Below, piece by piece: positions 12,114 through 22,296 of a stretch of 64,000 nucleotides of DNA. The DNA is from Paralithodes platypus (lineage: Eukaryota > Arthropoda > Malacostraca > Decapoda > Lithodidae): the NCBI GenBank assembly GCA_032716605.1, contig CM064502.1, positions 52,708,313 to 52,772,312 of the forward strand, written 5' to 3'. The notes below the pieces were generated by a model. That model was not told the origin of the DNA. It made no database searches and saw only the letters and a list, made by a program, of their open reading frames with translations. The translations under genes were made by a program, and so were the position numbers. Every line of letters starts with the position of its first letter. The first letter of the stretch is position 1.

Positions 12114-12263
12114 AGAGAGAGAGAGAGAGAGAGAGAGCCAGAGAGAGAGAGAGAGAGAGAGAGAAGGGTCCGACCGCCGCCACACCACCATGACTTTATG
12201 CAAACAACCGGAAAACGAGCCTCCCCTGATTGCCTTACTGCCTCGTTTGCTGGCCCCCTCTTT

Positions 12264-12303
<40 letters not shown>

Positions 12304-12314
12304 GTGTCTCTGTG

Positions 12315-12411
<97 letters not shown>
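12114..12411. repeat. GA and TC microsatellites in inverted arrangement
   Basis: GA (12114-12163) and TC with TG variants (12266-12411) lie about 100 bp apart on one strand, so the two arrays could pair as a hairpin. Confidence 0.93.
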
Positions 12412-12743
12412 ATCACTGTTTTTCTCTTTCTCATACTATTTCATCTAACAATGTGTATAAGTGTATTTTTGGTGAGAGAGTGAGAGAGAGAATTAGACAG
12501 CATACAGATAGACCAAGAACATGTGTATTGTTGTGTGTGTGTGTGAGTGTGTGTACCTTTTGCATGGCCTTATATTTTGACAGCCATGGAGCAGCTGTAG
12601 GTAGCATCAATATAATAAGGGTATATATTATTATAATTGTTGTATATTAGAATCATCACACATTATTGATCAGCCTCGGTCATCTCTCTATAATTATCCC
12701 CTTCAGGATAATGATGCGTTTTAGCAGTATATTCTGACTACCA

Positions 12744-13082
12744 TTAAGGGGAAGTTTTTAGTTGGCTCCGCAGACCTCCATCAAACTTAAAATTTACACC
12801 CCGTTGACCCCCTTTCAAGATAAATGTGTAAATTTTTCGGTAGAAAAATTTCCCGGCCAAAGGCCGGTTCCTCCTAAATTACAGGCTCGCTATCGCTCGC
12901 CAGGAAGAAATCGACACCTAAATGGCACATAAGGTCTTAAAATTGACAGAAATGAAGCGAAAGTTCTTAAAATTGAAAAACTGCTGGGTCGAACGTCTTA
13001 AAATCTCAAAAGCAATGGGGCTAAACATGGGGGCGAAAGGGGTCCAGAAAAAAAAATCCCTCAAGTGGAAATCTCCCCTTAA
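12744..13082 (-). mobile_element. TTAA element, family A, complete
   Basis: TTAA at both ends (12744-12747 and 13079-13082). On the minus strand it has the GCCCCATT units, GGCGAGCGATAGCGAGCC and the GC hairpin with an AAA/TTT loop (GGCCAAAGGCC near 12855). It is followed after about 95 bp by another A copy in the opposite orientation. Confidence 0.88.
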
Positions 13083-13177
13083 CTGATTTTTGCCGCTTAT
13101 GAAGGATCTTTGTGAGTCAGAGGCACAATTAAGGTGGGTTGGATACTTTTGATTACTAGAGGTCCTTTCCAAAGTGG

Positions 13178-13504
13178 TTAAGGGGAGATAAGCCCCATTT
13201 GTTTTGAGATAAGACGTTCTGTCCATTAGTTTGGCGATTTTAACACCTTTCGCCCAATTTGGTTGTCAATTTTAAGACCTTTCGTGCCATTTAGGTGTCG
13301 ATTGTTTCCTGGCGAGCGATAGCGAGCCTGTATTTTTAAGAGGAATCGGCCTTCGGCCAGGACATTTTTCTACCGAAAAATGTAGAAATGTATCTTGAAA
13401 AGGGGTCTAGGGGGTGTTTTTCTTAGCTTGATAGAGGTGTAGCGAGGAAACTAAGAAATACATGAATTAATAGACCAAAAAAAAACCGGCCCATGTCCCC
13501 TTAA
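13178..13504 (+). mobile_element. TTAA element, family A (A-prime type), shortened head
   Basis: TTAA at 13178-13181 and 13501-13504. It is missing about 40 bp after GGGGAGATAAG, where others have the ACTTGAGGG or GGTCGTTTTTC stretch. It keeps three unit repeats, GGCGAGCGATAGCGAGCC and the two hairpins. The 3' part has the A-prime AATTAATAGACC stretch. Confidence 0.85.
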
Positions 13505-13693
13505 AATCAAAACCAGAATTTAATGGTGGGGTTAAACTATTCGCACGTAGCTCTGTATAAAAGAACAAGAACATTGATCATCACCAGAACATGGATGGAG
13601 AAGCCAATCCCTCGATATGACCACGCAAAACAAACCAGACCATAGGAAAGTAGTAACCCAAAGCTGATATAACTAAAAGGAGTAAATAATGAA

Positions 13694-14359
13694 TTAGGCT
13701 GGAGGAGAAATGGGTCGATGCTCTGGTTCCCCCTTCTTCCTCATCATTAGCCCCATTAGTTTTCAGATTTTATGACGTTTGGTCTGTTAAGGGGAGATCT
13801 CCACTTGAGGGATTTTTTTCTTGACCCCTTTCTCCCTCATGTTTAGCCCCATTGCTTTTGATATTCTAAAACGTTTGCCCCATTAGTTTAGCGATTTTAG
13901 GAACTTTCACCCCATATTAAGACCTTTCGTGCAATTCAGGTGTCGATTTTATCCTGGCGAGCGATAGCGAGCTTGTAATTTAAGAGGATCCGGCCTTCGG
14001 CCGGGACATTTTTCTACCGAAAAATGTACAAATTTATCTTGAAAGGGACTCAAGGGGGTGTAATTTTAAGCTTGATGGAGGTCTAGGAAACAAACTAAAT
14101 ACCTCTCCTTAATGTGGCGATTTTAAGACCATCCACCCCAACTCCTTGTCAAAATTATGACTGCTTGTGTCATTTAGGTGTCGATTCCTGGCGAGCGATA
14201 GCGAGCCTGTAATTTTAGGAGGAACCGGGACATTTTGCTACCGAAAAATATACAAATAAAGAGGGGGGGGGGGGGCTAGGGAGTGAATGTGTAAGCTTGA
14301 TGGAGGTCTAGGGAAGAAACTAAACAAATAATATATACATCAAAAACTCGACCCCTTAA
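13694..14359 (+). mobile_element. TTAA element, family A-prime, split by a younger A copy
   Basis: The left part (13694-13790) ends in GACGTTTGGTCTG. The right part (14109-14359) resumes with TGTGGCGATTTTAAGACC. Joined through one TTAA they restore the expected unit repeat. The right part keeps GGCGAGCGATAGCGAGCC, has lost the GC hairpin (only CCGGGAC remains) and carries a 15-nt G run near 14265. Confidence 0.85.
13787..14112 (+). mobile_element. TTAA element, family A, complete, nested in A-prime
   Basis: A 326-bp copy bounded by TTAA at 13787-13790 and 14109-14112, inserted in the middle of a unit repeat of the older element. It belongs to the same young subfamily as 5612-5936 and 28298-28623 (ACTTGAGGG head, CCGGCCTTCGGCCGG hairpin). 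Confidence 0.92.
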
Positions 14360-14561
14360 ATAATAGTAAAATGTTAGGTACACGCGTGATAAGAAATAAG
14401 GCAATTCGAGTTAGCAATACATTACAGAAAAACGTGGTGCAAAAAAGAACACAAATCGCTAACTTGACAAAAACGTGAGTGGGAGAAATGAAATGGGTGG
14501 AAAGGAAGGTTTAAGTAAGGAGAAACGTCGCCTCTCTGTTGTAAATATTTGCCTGAGTTCA

Positions 14562-14563
14562 GT

Positions 14564-14629
<66 letters not shown>
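14562..14629. repeat. GT microsatellite
   Basis: 68 bp of pure GT. Confidence 0.97.
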
Positions 14630-14631
<2 letters not shown>

Positions 14632-14799
14632 CTATCTTGGATTTTTATTTCTTTAATTATTAATTATATATGCTGTATATACAGTATATATATATAAGAT
14701 GAAATAATGAAAGTCAATGAAGAATGTTAAATGTCAAATGAGCTTGAACAATACTTGTTACAAGGACGTGACCTTGCTGCTTGGGTCATCTGTATCACG

Positions 14800-15437
14800 A
14801 ATATCTGTAAGTAACTGCACAACAAATCAATATCTGTAAGTAACTGCACAACAAATCAATATCTGTAAGTAACTGCACAACAAATCAATATCTGTAAGTA
14901 ACTGCACAACAAATATATGTAAGTAACTGCACAACAAATATCTGTAAGTAACTGCACAACAAATATCTGTAAGTAACTGCACAACAAATATATGTAAGTA
15001 ACTGCACAACAAATATATGTAAGTAACTGCACAACAAATATCTGTAAGTAACTGCACAACAAATATGTAAGTAACTGCACAACAAATATCTGTAAGTAGC
15101 TGCACAACAAATATCTGTAAGTAACTGCACAACAAATATCTGTAAGTAACTGCACAACAAATATCTGTAAGTAACTGCACAACAAATATATGTAAGTAAC
15201 TGCACAACAAATATATGTAAGTAACTGCACAACAAATATCTGTAAGTAACTGCACAACAAATATCTGTAAGTAACTGCACAACAAATATCTGTAAGTAAC
15301 TGCACAACAAATATCTGTAAGTAACTGCACAACAAATATATGTAAGTAACTGCACAACAAATATATGTAAGTAACTGCACAACAAATATCTGTAAGTAAC
15401 TGCACAACAAATATCTGTAAGTAACTGCACAACAAAT
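14800..15437. repeat. 25-bp satellite array, about 25 units
   Basis: The unit is ATCTGTAAGTAACTGCAC followed by AACAAAT. I count 25 units with almost no substitutions. The first joints carry an extra CAAT (29-bp spacing) and one unit near 15065 is 4 bp short. Units differ mainly at one base (ATCTG or ATATG). Because 25 is not a multiple of three and the unit has no stop on the minus strand, all three reverse frames are open; this is not coding. Confidence 0.95.
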
Positions 15438-15989
15438 CAAACTCACTCAAGATCACAACTATCGTAAGAACAAATGGGTCATAAATGCATTCATATATTC
15501 ATCATATATATGAATGAACATACATAGATTTTGTTTGTTCTATAATTCAAATCACAATAGAGGGTCACAATATTATACGAGTAACTGTATGCTACCTGTA
15601 ATAATATGTATGGTAATTTGTTCCCATTCTCTGTGCATGCCTAAATATCAGTTGAATTCAAAACAGCTAGAACATAATAGATTAAAGCGAAACTATTGTA
15701 GGCTATGTGACGAAGGGACCCTTTTCAGACATTCATCTCTAAGTTGCCTCCTACAATTTTGTTGAGGTGTCACCTATGCCAAAATTGGCACTGCATTAGT
15801 TATCACGTGTTCCTTTTTGAATGCCTTTACCTGATGTTGTGTTTATATTCAGCATAATAGTGACTGCCTATAAATTTTCCTAGAAACAATATAACTAGTT
15901 TTAAATTTGTATTTGTATTTACAAAAATTTACAATATGCTTGACAAATTGGTCCTGATCTTTCCTGAGACCAGATGGCTCCTCTCACCC
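15438..15989. other. No gene seen
   Basis: Unique sequence; the 83-codon frame at 15514-15765 has no recognisable features. Confidence 0.55.
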
Positions 15990-16375
15990 AACACCCTATC
16001 TCATTTAATTATCTATCCTTCCCTTTTTTTCCTCCCCTTCTCCTTACTCCCTAGTATCTCTCTTCCTTCCCGTTTCCTCCTTCATCCTCTTCTCCTCCTG
16101 CCTCCCCTCCTCCTCCTCCTTCTTCCCCTCCTTTTCCTTCTTCCTCCCATTCCCTTTAAACCTCCCCATCTCTATCTTTCTCCCCTTCTCCTGACTCCTC
16201 CCCTTTTCATTTTTCCTCTCCTCTTCCTCCTTCCCTTCCCTCCCATACCCCTGGAGGGTATGATAGATAGAGATGGGGAGGTCCCCATCTCTATCTTCCT
16301 CCCCTTCTCCTCACTCTTCCCCTTTTCCTTCTTCCTCTCCTCTTTCTCCTCCTCCCCGTTCCTCCCGTTGTGCCA
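15990..16375. repeat. Pyrimidine-rich tract with 120-bp duplication and a perfect hairpin
   Basis: CCCATCTCTATCTTTCTCCC and the following 50 bp (16166-16235) recur at 16286-16357. Between them lies a perfect inverted repeat, GATAGAGATGGGGA and its complement around GG (16266-16295). The open frames here reflect composition. Confidence 0.8.
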
Positions 16376-16514
16376 ATCATTATCACCGCCTCATCACCAT
16401 CACCATCAGTCTCAGTGGGTGCAAGGCCCATCACGGTAATAGTGTGTATTTGTCTCTGCCACCACCGCAACACAGGGGTTTGTTCGTCACCAACACTCAT
16501 GTTTGTTTTTCTGT

Positions 16515-17390
16515 ATATGAAGGAGACAAAAGGCAGGCTACCCGTAACCAGTGTCTCCCCCAAAGCCAAAAGGGTGACAGAGGGTAAAATTCAATGGACG
16601 TTGGGGTCAAAAGGCCTGGACACACGAAGTATAAAGCAGTCTATGTCATAGGGTGATGAAAAGATTGATTGAGGGAGAGAGTTCCAGAGTTCACTTGTTG
16701 AGTAGGTGAAAGACTGAGAAAATTTGCTAATTCTTGGGTTGGAGAGCTGGACAGAATAAGAGTGGGATTTTGTTGAAAGGCGGGTGCCTCACACTCGCAG
16801 CAAGGGTGTGAACTGAGAGAGCTCTGAAGAACATTGATTGTTGTAATAGCGATAGAAAAGTGAGAGATGCAACATTGCGGCGTGTAGAAAGATATTGTAG
16901 GGAACTAGTAAGAGGAAGTGAGTTGATGAGGTGAAATTCTTTTGACTTTACTCTTTCGAAAAGTGTGGTATGGGTGGAACCTTCCCACACATGTGAACAA
17001 TACTCGATACATGGGCGCACTGTACAGCCCCTATACAGAGCAAAAACGTTGTGCGGGGGTGAACAACTCACAGAGACGGTTGAGCATATCTACCTTCTGG
17101 GAAGCTGTTTTAGTAAGTGTGGCAATATGATTTGTCCATGAAAAGTCTGATGAAAAAGATACACCATGAATATTGAGAGAAGATGAAAGGTTGATTTGTG
17201 TTTTGCTGAAGAGTAATTGATAGTCTTTTGGAAAATTGTGTCGGGTAGATAGAAGGATAAATTGGGTCTTGGAGACATTGAAAGTAACAAGATTTGCTCA
17301 GCCCCAATCAGAAATAATTGATAGCTCAGATAATCGGCGTGCTATGGTCTCGTTACATGACTTTTGGAGTGATTGATTGTCATTACCTTA
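16515..17390 (-). mobile_element. 5'-truncated jockey-like LINE, C-terminal and 3' UTR part
   Basis: The minus strand matches the last third of the LINE at 22.3-25.3 kb. Recognisable pieces are SELSIISDWG and SKTQFILLSTRHN (about 17330-17220), PCIEYCSHVWEGSTHT (about 17015-16970) and RRNVASL (about 16875), followed by the same 3' UTR (GGGGGAGACACTGG, about 16555). Frames are broken near 17050 and 16850, and the copy stops abruptly at its 5' side near 17390, as expected from incomplete reverse transcription. It lies inside the decayed ACC-type repeat locus. Confidence 0.85.
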
Positions 17391-17446
17391 CTAACTGTAG
17401 CCTACCAAGACAACACGGACCCTGCCAATACCTGTATTTCAACATT

Positions 17447-17829
17447 TTAAGGGAGCTCAGACGGAATTGTGCAGCATAATTTACTGGTTCGGCTCAATGG
17501 TTTAAGGAGGGGGTTTAGTTTGCTCTCTAAGCCTCTATCAAACTTTTAAAAAACCCATAAGACCCCCTTCGATATAAATTTTTACATTTTTCGGTAGAAA
17601 AATTTCCCGGCCGAAGGCCGATTCCTCTTCAAATACAGGCTTGCTATTGCTCGCCAGCAAAAGATCGACACCTTAATGGCACGAAAGGTCTTAATATTGG
17701 CAAAGGAATGGGGAAAAAGTTCTGAAAATCGCCAAACTAATGGGGCGAATGTCTTGAAATCTCATAACTAATAGGGCTAAACATGAGGGAGGAGGAGGAG
17801 GACTAGAATAACCAACTGCCTCCCCTTAA
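17447..17829 (-). mobile_element. TTAA element, family A variant with extra 55-bp end (383 bp)
   Basis: TTAA at 17447-17450 and 17826-17829. The left end carries about 55 bp not seen in other A copies (GGGAGCTCAGACGG...GGCTCAATGGTTTA), then the usual reversed A modules. The copy at 19417-19742 shares this extra piece, which defines a subfamily. Confidence 0.85.
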
Positions 17830-17847
17830 CTCCGACACTACTCTTCG

Positions 17848-18000
17848 ATACAATGGTGTGTATTTGTCTCTGCCACCACTGCGTTACAGAGGTTTAATGT
17901 TCGTCACCACCACCACCACTACCGCAACTGTTGTCACTGCCTTGCCCACAGTACCATGACAACATTAATTGACCCTGCCAACACATGTATATCAACACAT
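17848..18000. repeat. Decayed ACC/ACT trinucleotide locus, segment
   Basis: CACCACCACCACCACTACCG and scattered CACTGCC, CCAACAC words. Related segments occur at 16440-16500 (also sharing TGTATTTGTCTCTGCCACC), 18822-18942, 19300-19416, 20283-20368, 20750-20830 and 21500-21790. Together they look like one old array split by the TTAA elements. Confidence 0.6.
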
Positions 18001-18383
18001 TAAGGGGGGTCATCGTTTTTTGTTTTATCTTTCTCTCCTTTTCTCTCTTTCCCTGGCTTGTATCCATTCGGCCCCATTCAGCCAACTGTTTTAAGACGAT
18101 TATCCCCATCCAGGTGTCGATTTCTTCCTGGTGAGCGATAGCTAGCCAGCATTGTATGGAGAAATCCGGCCTCGTCGGAGAAATTTTTCTATCGAAAAAT
18201 GTACAAATTTAGCTTGCTGTCAAAACGAAAATATATATATGGGTCCTCGCTACTGCTCGCCAGGAAAATATTGACACCTGGATGGGCGTAAACGTCTTAA
18301 AACAGTATGCTGAATGGGGCGAATGGATACAAGCCAAAGAGAGAGGGAGAGAAAGAGAAAACAAGCGATGTGGGCTCCCTTAA
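18000..18383. mobile_element. TTAA foldback element, family B (384 bp)
   Basis: TTAAGGGGGGTCATC at the left and GTGGGCTCCCTTAA at the right. Arms of about 150 bp are inverted: GGCTTGTATCCATTCGGCCC (from 18056) reappears as GGGGCGAATGGATACAAGCC (18315-18334). The asymmetric centre holds a worn GC hairpin and the AT hairpin TTTTTCTATCGAAAAA. A SINE is inserted exactly at its right TTAA. Confidence 0.9.
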
Positions 18384-18390
18384 TGCCAAC

Positions 18391-18807
18391 GTTGTTGTTG
18401 TTGTTGTTGTTGTTCCCCAAGCTGCCTGGCCGAACAGCCCCAAGGCCCCGAGCACGGCCAAGGCCATAACCGAGCGCCCCTACAGAACCCTCCCTGCCGA
18501 CCACAATAAAGCCTGGGTGACCGAAGCCACTCCATGGCGGGGAGCTGAGGAGGGTGCGGAAACGCCCGGGAAACCAAAGCCCCACCCAGGGCCCTGTGCC
18601 CCTCAGCAATTATGAAGAGAAACTTGAGGGGCAAGGGAGAAATGTGACGCTTTGTCTTCCAATCTTGGTAGATTGGGAGGTCAATCCACGGAAGAGACGC
18701 CGTCACTCGAGATCTAGAAAATATATAAGTAAAAGGAACAGTCAGAGTAAGCTATGGGTATGGCAGAGATCGCTCAGTTCTCACTCTGATAGACCAGCCC
18801 ATCACCA
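18391..18807 (-). mobile_element. SINE-like element, family H, with 14-bp target duplication
   Basis: The body runs in reverse from 18807 to an (AAC)n tail at 18391-18414. The flanks carry the same 14 bp, TTAATGCCAACGTT, at 18380-18393 and 18808-18821. An A/C-rich tail plus a long target duplication is the signature of LINE-mediated retroposition. The left copy of the duplication begins in the TTAA that ends the B element at 18383. Confidence 0.85.
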
Positions 18808-18942
18808 TTAATGCCAACGTTACCACTACCACCACCTCTGTCGACTGCACCATGCCAACACTGCCTTACCACCACTCTCACACCAACACTGATACTGCTG
18901 TCAGGTTCATATTTCTATCACTACCAAAACCACAACCTCATT

Positions 18943-19297
18943 TTAAGAGGGAAGGGTTTATTTTTTGGTCGATTATTTTATATATTTATATTATTTTTAG
19001 TTTCCTCCCTAAACCTCCATCAAAATTTAAAAATCATCCATTAGGTCCCGCTTCTAGATTAATTTGTACATTTTTCGGCCAAAGGCCTGTTCTTCCAAAA
19101 TTACAGGCTCACTGTTGTTCGCCAGGAAGACAATCACACCTAAATAGCACGAAAGGGCATAATATTGACAAAGAATTGGGGCGAAAAATCTTAAAATTGA
19201 CAAACTACTGGGGCAAACATCTTAAAATCTGAAAACTAATGGGGCTAAGCATGAGGCAGAAGGGGGTCTAGAAAAAACCAGACCCATCTCCCCTTAG
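18943..19297 (-). mobile_element. TTAA element, family A-prime, diverged
   Basis: Left TTAAGAGGG (18943), right CTCCCCTTAG (19297). The GC hairpin is reduced to GGCCAAAGGCC (about 19078-19088) and the GGCTCGCTATCG block has changed to GGCTCACTGTTGTTCGCC. The minus-strand GCCCCATT units are still recognisable. Confidence 0.8.
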
Positions 19298-19416
19298 CAA
19301 TACCTAACCAACAACACGATACCGAACTAATACAATACATCACAATATCGATGGGCCTCTACCTCTGCCACTTCTATACCATGGTCACCACTGCCAACCA
19401 TATCCATAATACCACA

Positions 19417-19742
19417 TTAAGGGAGCCCAGACGGTATTGTGCAGCATAATTTACTGGTTCGGCTCAATGGTTTATGGAAGGAGTTTAGTTTGCTTTCTAA
19501 ACCTCTATCAAGCTTAAAAAAAAATCCCACAAGACCCCCCTTCGATATAAAATTTGTAAATTTTTCGGTAGAATATGTCCCGGCCGAAGGCCGATTCCTC
19601 TTCAAATACAGGCTCGCTATCGCTCGCCAGGAAGAAAATCGACACCTAAATGGAACGAAAGGTCTTAATATTGGCAAAAAATAGGGCAAAAGGTCTGAAA
19701 ATCGCCAAACTAAGGGGGTACGAACCAACTGCCTCCCCTTAA
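19417..19742 (-). mobile_element. TTAA element, family A 55-bp-end variant, internal deletion
   Basis: Shares the GGGAGCCCAGACGG...GGCTCAATGGTTTA left end with 17447-17829 but lacks about 57 bp near 19712, where two unit repeats should be. This accounts for its shorter length. TTAA is present on both sides. Confidence 0.85.
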
Positions 19743-19796
19743 CAGTACAGTCACTTATCAAAGTTTGAGAACCTCCTGTGTTTCTGTTTTCACTCT

Positions 19797-20000
19797 TTAA
19801 CCCTTTGAGTACCAGCGACGTGTGTTATCTTTTATGCTAGCTATATTTAGACGATATTGAGCAGCTTAGGAAGGATCTGTGGTAGTTATAAAAGGGGTGG
19901 CTGAGATAGTTTGAAGCCTTTATTATTGCTAGAGGACCTTTCTAAGCTGAATGTTGCCAGAATATGATGAAAAGGACGTCGCTGGTACTCAAAGGGTTAA
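19797..20000. mobile_element. TTAA element, family C, complete (204 bp)
   Basis: TTAACCCTTTGAGTACCAGC at the left is mirrored by GCTGGTACTCAAAGGGTTAA at the right. Inside are TTTAGACGATATTGAGCAG and AGGACCTTTCTAAGC. The TTAA plus CCC start matches what is known of piggyBac-type termini. No coding capacity. Confidence 0.88.
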
Positions 20001-20082
20001 ATATAGCCATTGTGAGTATGGAATATTTATCAGTCACCCAAAGGTATACATCCGAAGGACTACAGTATATTTGAATACAAAG

Positions 20083-20245
20083 TACAATCTGGAGTATTAA
20101 GTGTTGACATAGATTCCAGTTATTTTCGCTCAAAAAATGTTATTGGTATCTTTATAGTAACTGGGAAATGTGCTTATCCCTCAGAATATTAGTCAGTGTC
20201 CGAAACTTTGTGAAATATCTGACACACTTATTTACCTCGACTGTA
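20083..20245. mobile_element. Short MITE with TA flanks, second copy
   Basis: The right end TTACCTCGACTGTA is intact; the left end is worn (TACAATCTGGAGTATTAAGTG). The interior TTATTTTCGCTCAAAAAATG and GTCAGTGTCCGAAACTTTG match 54153-54315. Confidence 0.78.
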
Positions 20246-20368
20246 CATATAAGAGGTCCACGTACGCTTTTAGTGACTGTTGCACCCATATGGTTGTGTT
20301 GTCCTGTCACTGCCGACCTTGGCACGTATGTCATGGTCATATTTGTTTTCTTCCTGTCGCCACCGCCG

Positions 20369-20749
20369 TTAAGGGGGGGTGACCTGTTTTTGTTCTGTCC
20401 TTTTCTATCTTTCTCTGGCTTGTATCCATTCGGCTCCATTCAGCCAACTATTTTAAGACGTTTATCCCCATCTAGGTGTCGATTTCTTCCTGGCGAGCGA
20501 TAGCGAGCCAGCATTATATGAAGAAATCCGGCTTCGCCGGTGACATTTTTCTATCGAAAAATTTACAAATTTAGCCTGCTGTCAAACACAAATAAAAAAT
20601 ATGCTGGCTCGCTACCGCTCACCAGTAAAAAATTACACCTGGATGGGGATACACGTCTTAAAACAGTAGGCTGAATGGGGCCGAATGGATACAAGCCAGA
20701 GAAAGATAGAAAAGGATAACAAAAACAGGTCACCCCCCCCCCCCCTTAA
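20369..20749. mobile_element. TTAA foldback element, family B
   Basis: TTAA at 20369-20372 and 20746-20749, with ends GGGGGGGTGACCTG and CAGGTCACCCCC. GGCGAGCGATAGCGAGCCAG and its inverted partner CTGGCTCGCTACCGCTCACC flank the centre, which contains the CCGGCTTCGCCGG hairpin. Confidence 0.9.
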
Positions 20750-21307
20750 TGTCAATACCGTTAAATGTCAGTACCATGAATAACTATTCCGTCTATCACT
20801 AGGAACTACATTTACATTACTACAGTAGGCCTATACTTAGAACAATACCATTCTCAATAAAGAACGATCATACTTGCATTTCTTTGTATCGCTAACTATA
20901 AACAATTCGAAGTGTCCATGGTAACAAACATAGTATTACGTTTCAGAACTTCTACTGTGTTGGCTCAATTCATCTTCGAGGACGCCATGTCGAGGATTTT
21001 AATCGAGTTGACTACCGCTTGCAAGTGACGACTGTTTCACAACATAAAGAAAAAAACATCAATCAAACAGGTGTTTTGATGGCCTACCTTGCGTATAAAA
21101 GGTTCCTTTTTAGTAATCTTCAGTCCTCTGTCCTTTCCACATATACGATTTTCATCTAATTTTATTAGTAATGTGGCTACCAATTATGTTGACTGTGGTT
21201 CCTTTGTTGATGTGCTTGCTTTTCCAGGGTTAATTGTGACGTCCATACTAATGCATCCGCCAGTATACCCTATTCAAAGTAAGTATGTGCAAAGTCCTGA
21301 ACATTAA

Positions 21308-21441
21308 CTTTTATAAATCACAAACGACTACAGTAATCCAGCTAATATTTCTACTATTTGGGAAGGGTCAGCCAGGGAATAAGTGTGGAGATTTACAGTT
21401 AATTTGCTTTAGCCCTTTATGAGTTACAGATGTTAGAGTTC
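21308..21441. mobile_element. Family M MITE, worn
   Basis: The interior AGCTAATATTTCTACTATTTG and GGGAAGGGTCAGCCAGGGAA match 60574-60770. The right arm ATGAGTTACAGATGTTAGAG is recognisable; the left arm is mostly lost. Confidence 0.65.
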
Positions 21442-21948
21442 AAGAATTCTGAGCCATCTACTTGGAACATGGTATAGCACACTCTGTTGACTATCCCTGC
21501 CATCACTACAACCAGAGAGGCAATTACTCTCTTTTTTATTCGTTTACCCAGCCATAAATACTACCTAAAGTACCCCATTTACGGCTGCCCTTACCCCGAC
21601 CCACTGTTATAGCCCATACCGCAACATTACCTCGTTATAGCCATTACACATTACAGTACTACCACCCTTTACTTACTACCAACGCTACCACTATTATTAC
21701 CACTACTGCCACAATCAATTCAATGACTACTACCCCTACCACTTATAGCACTATCTCAATGCTATCATCGCTGCTGTTCTTACCTGTTTCGATACCTACA
21801 TTCCCTTGATAACCTTTTTGATATGCTCCAGGTACTTACCTAAAATATTTGATAATATTAAAAATATTTCTTGATGTTTTGTTGTACTTGTATTACAAAG
21901 TACTATTTTGAAATTGAGATATATACAGTATACATACACATATATACA

Positions 21949-21950
<2 letters not shown>

Positions 21951-22018
<68 letters not shown>

Positions 22019-22026
22019 TGTATATA
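21951..22026. repeat. AT microsatellite
   Basis: About 67 bp of pure AT between two ATACAGTATA/ATACTGTATA motifs. Confidence 0.95.
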
Positions 22027-22255
22027 TATGTGAACATTGTAGGCACCAATCGAACAGGACTATACCCAGGAGAGGCTATAGGCATTTGATAAGGAGTCGC
22101 TGGAACTCCTGTTTCATTTGCTCGCTCTCACAAACACCTCCTCCTCCTCCTCCTATCTACTTCAGTACACTAAACATGCTCACCACACTTCCTTCTTCCA
22201 CAATAAAATTTGCTTATAAATTATGAATAATAGCCCAGCCTCTGAGTCCCCAGGA

Positions 22256-22295
22256 GTGTGTGTGTGTGTGTGTGTGTGTGGGGGGGGGGGGGGGG
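22256..22295. repeat. GT run and 16-nt G run at the LINE 5' edge
   Basis: GT to 22280, then an unbroken G run to 22295, directly before the LINE-derived sequence. Confidence 0.92.
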
Positions 22296-22296
22296 C

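Noticed and set aside
11419..12183. Reverse frame of 254 codons, Leu/Ser/Cys-rich and membrane-like
   Set aside because: It runs through the GA microsatellites and the purine-rich minisatellite; overlapping frames in other phases look the same.
14800..15437. CRISPR-like array
   Set aside because: The repeats are contiguous with no unique spacers, and the context is eukaryotic.
14827..15456. Three overlapping reverse-strand frames of 181-209 codons
   Set aside because: They are the 25-bp satellite read in three phases; the unit has no stop on that strand and 25 is not a multiple of three.
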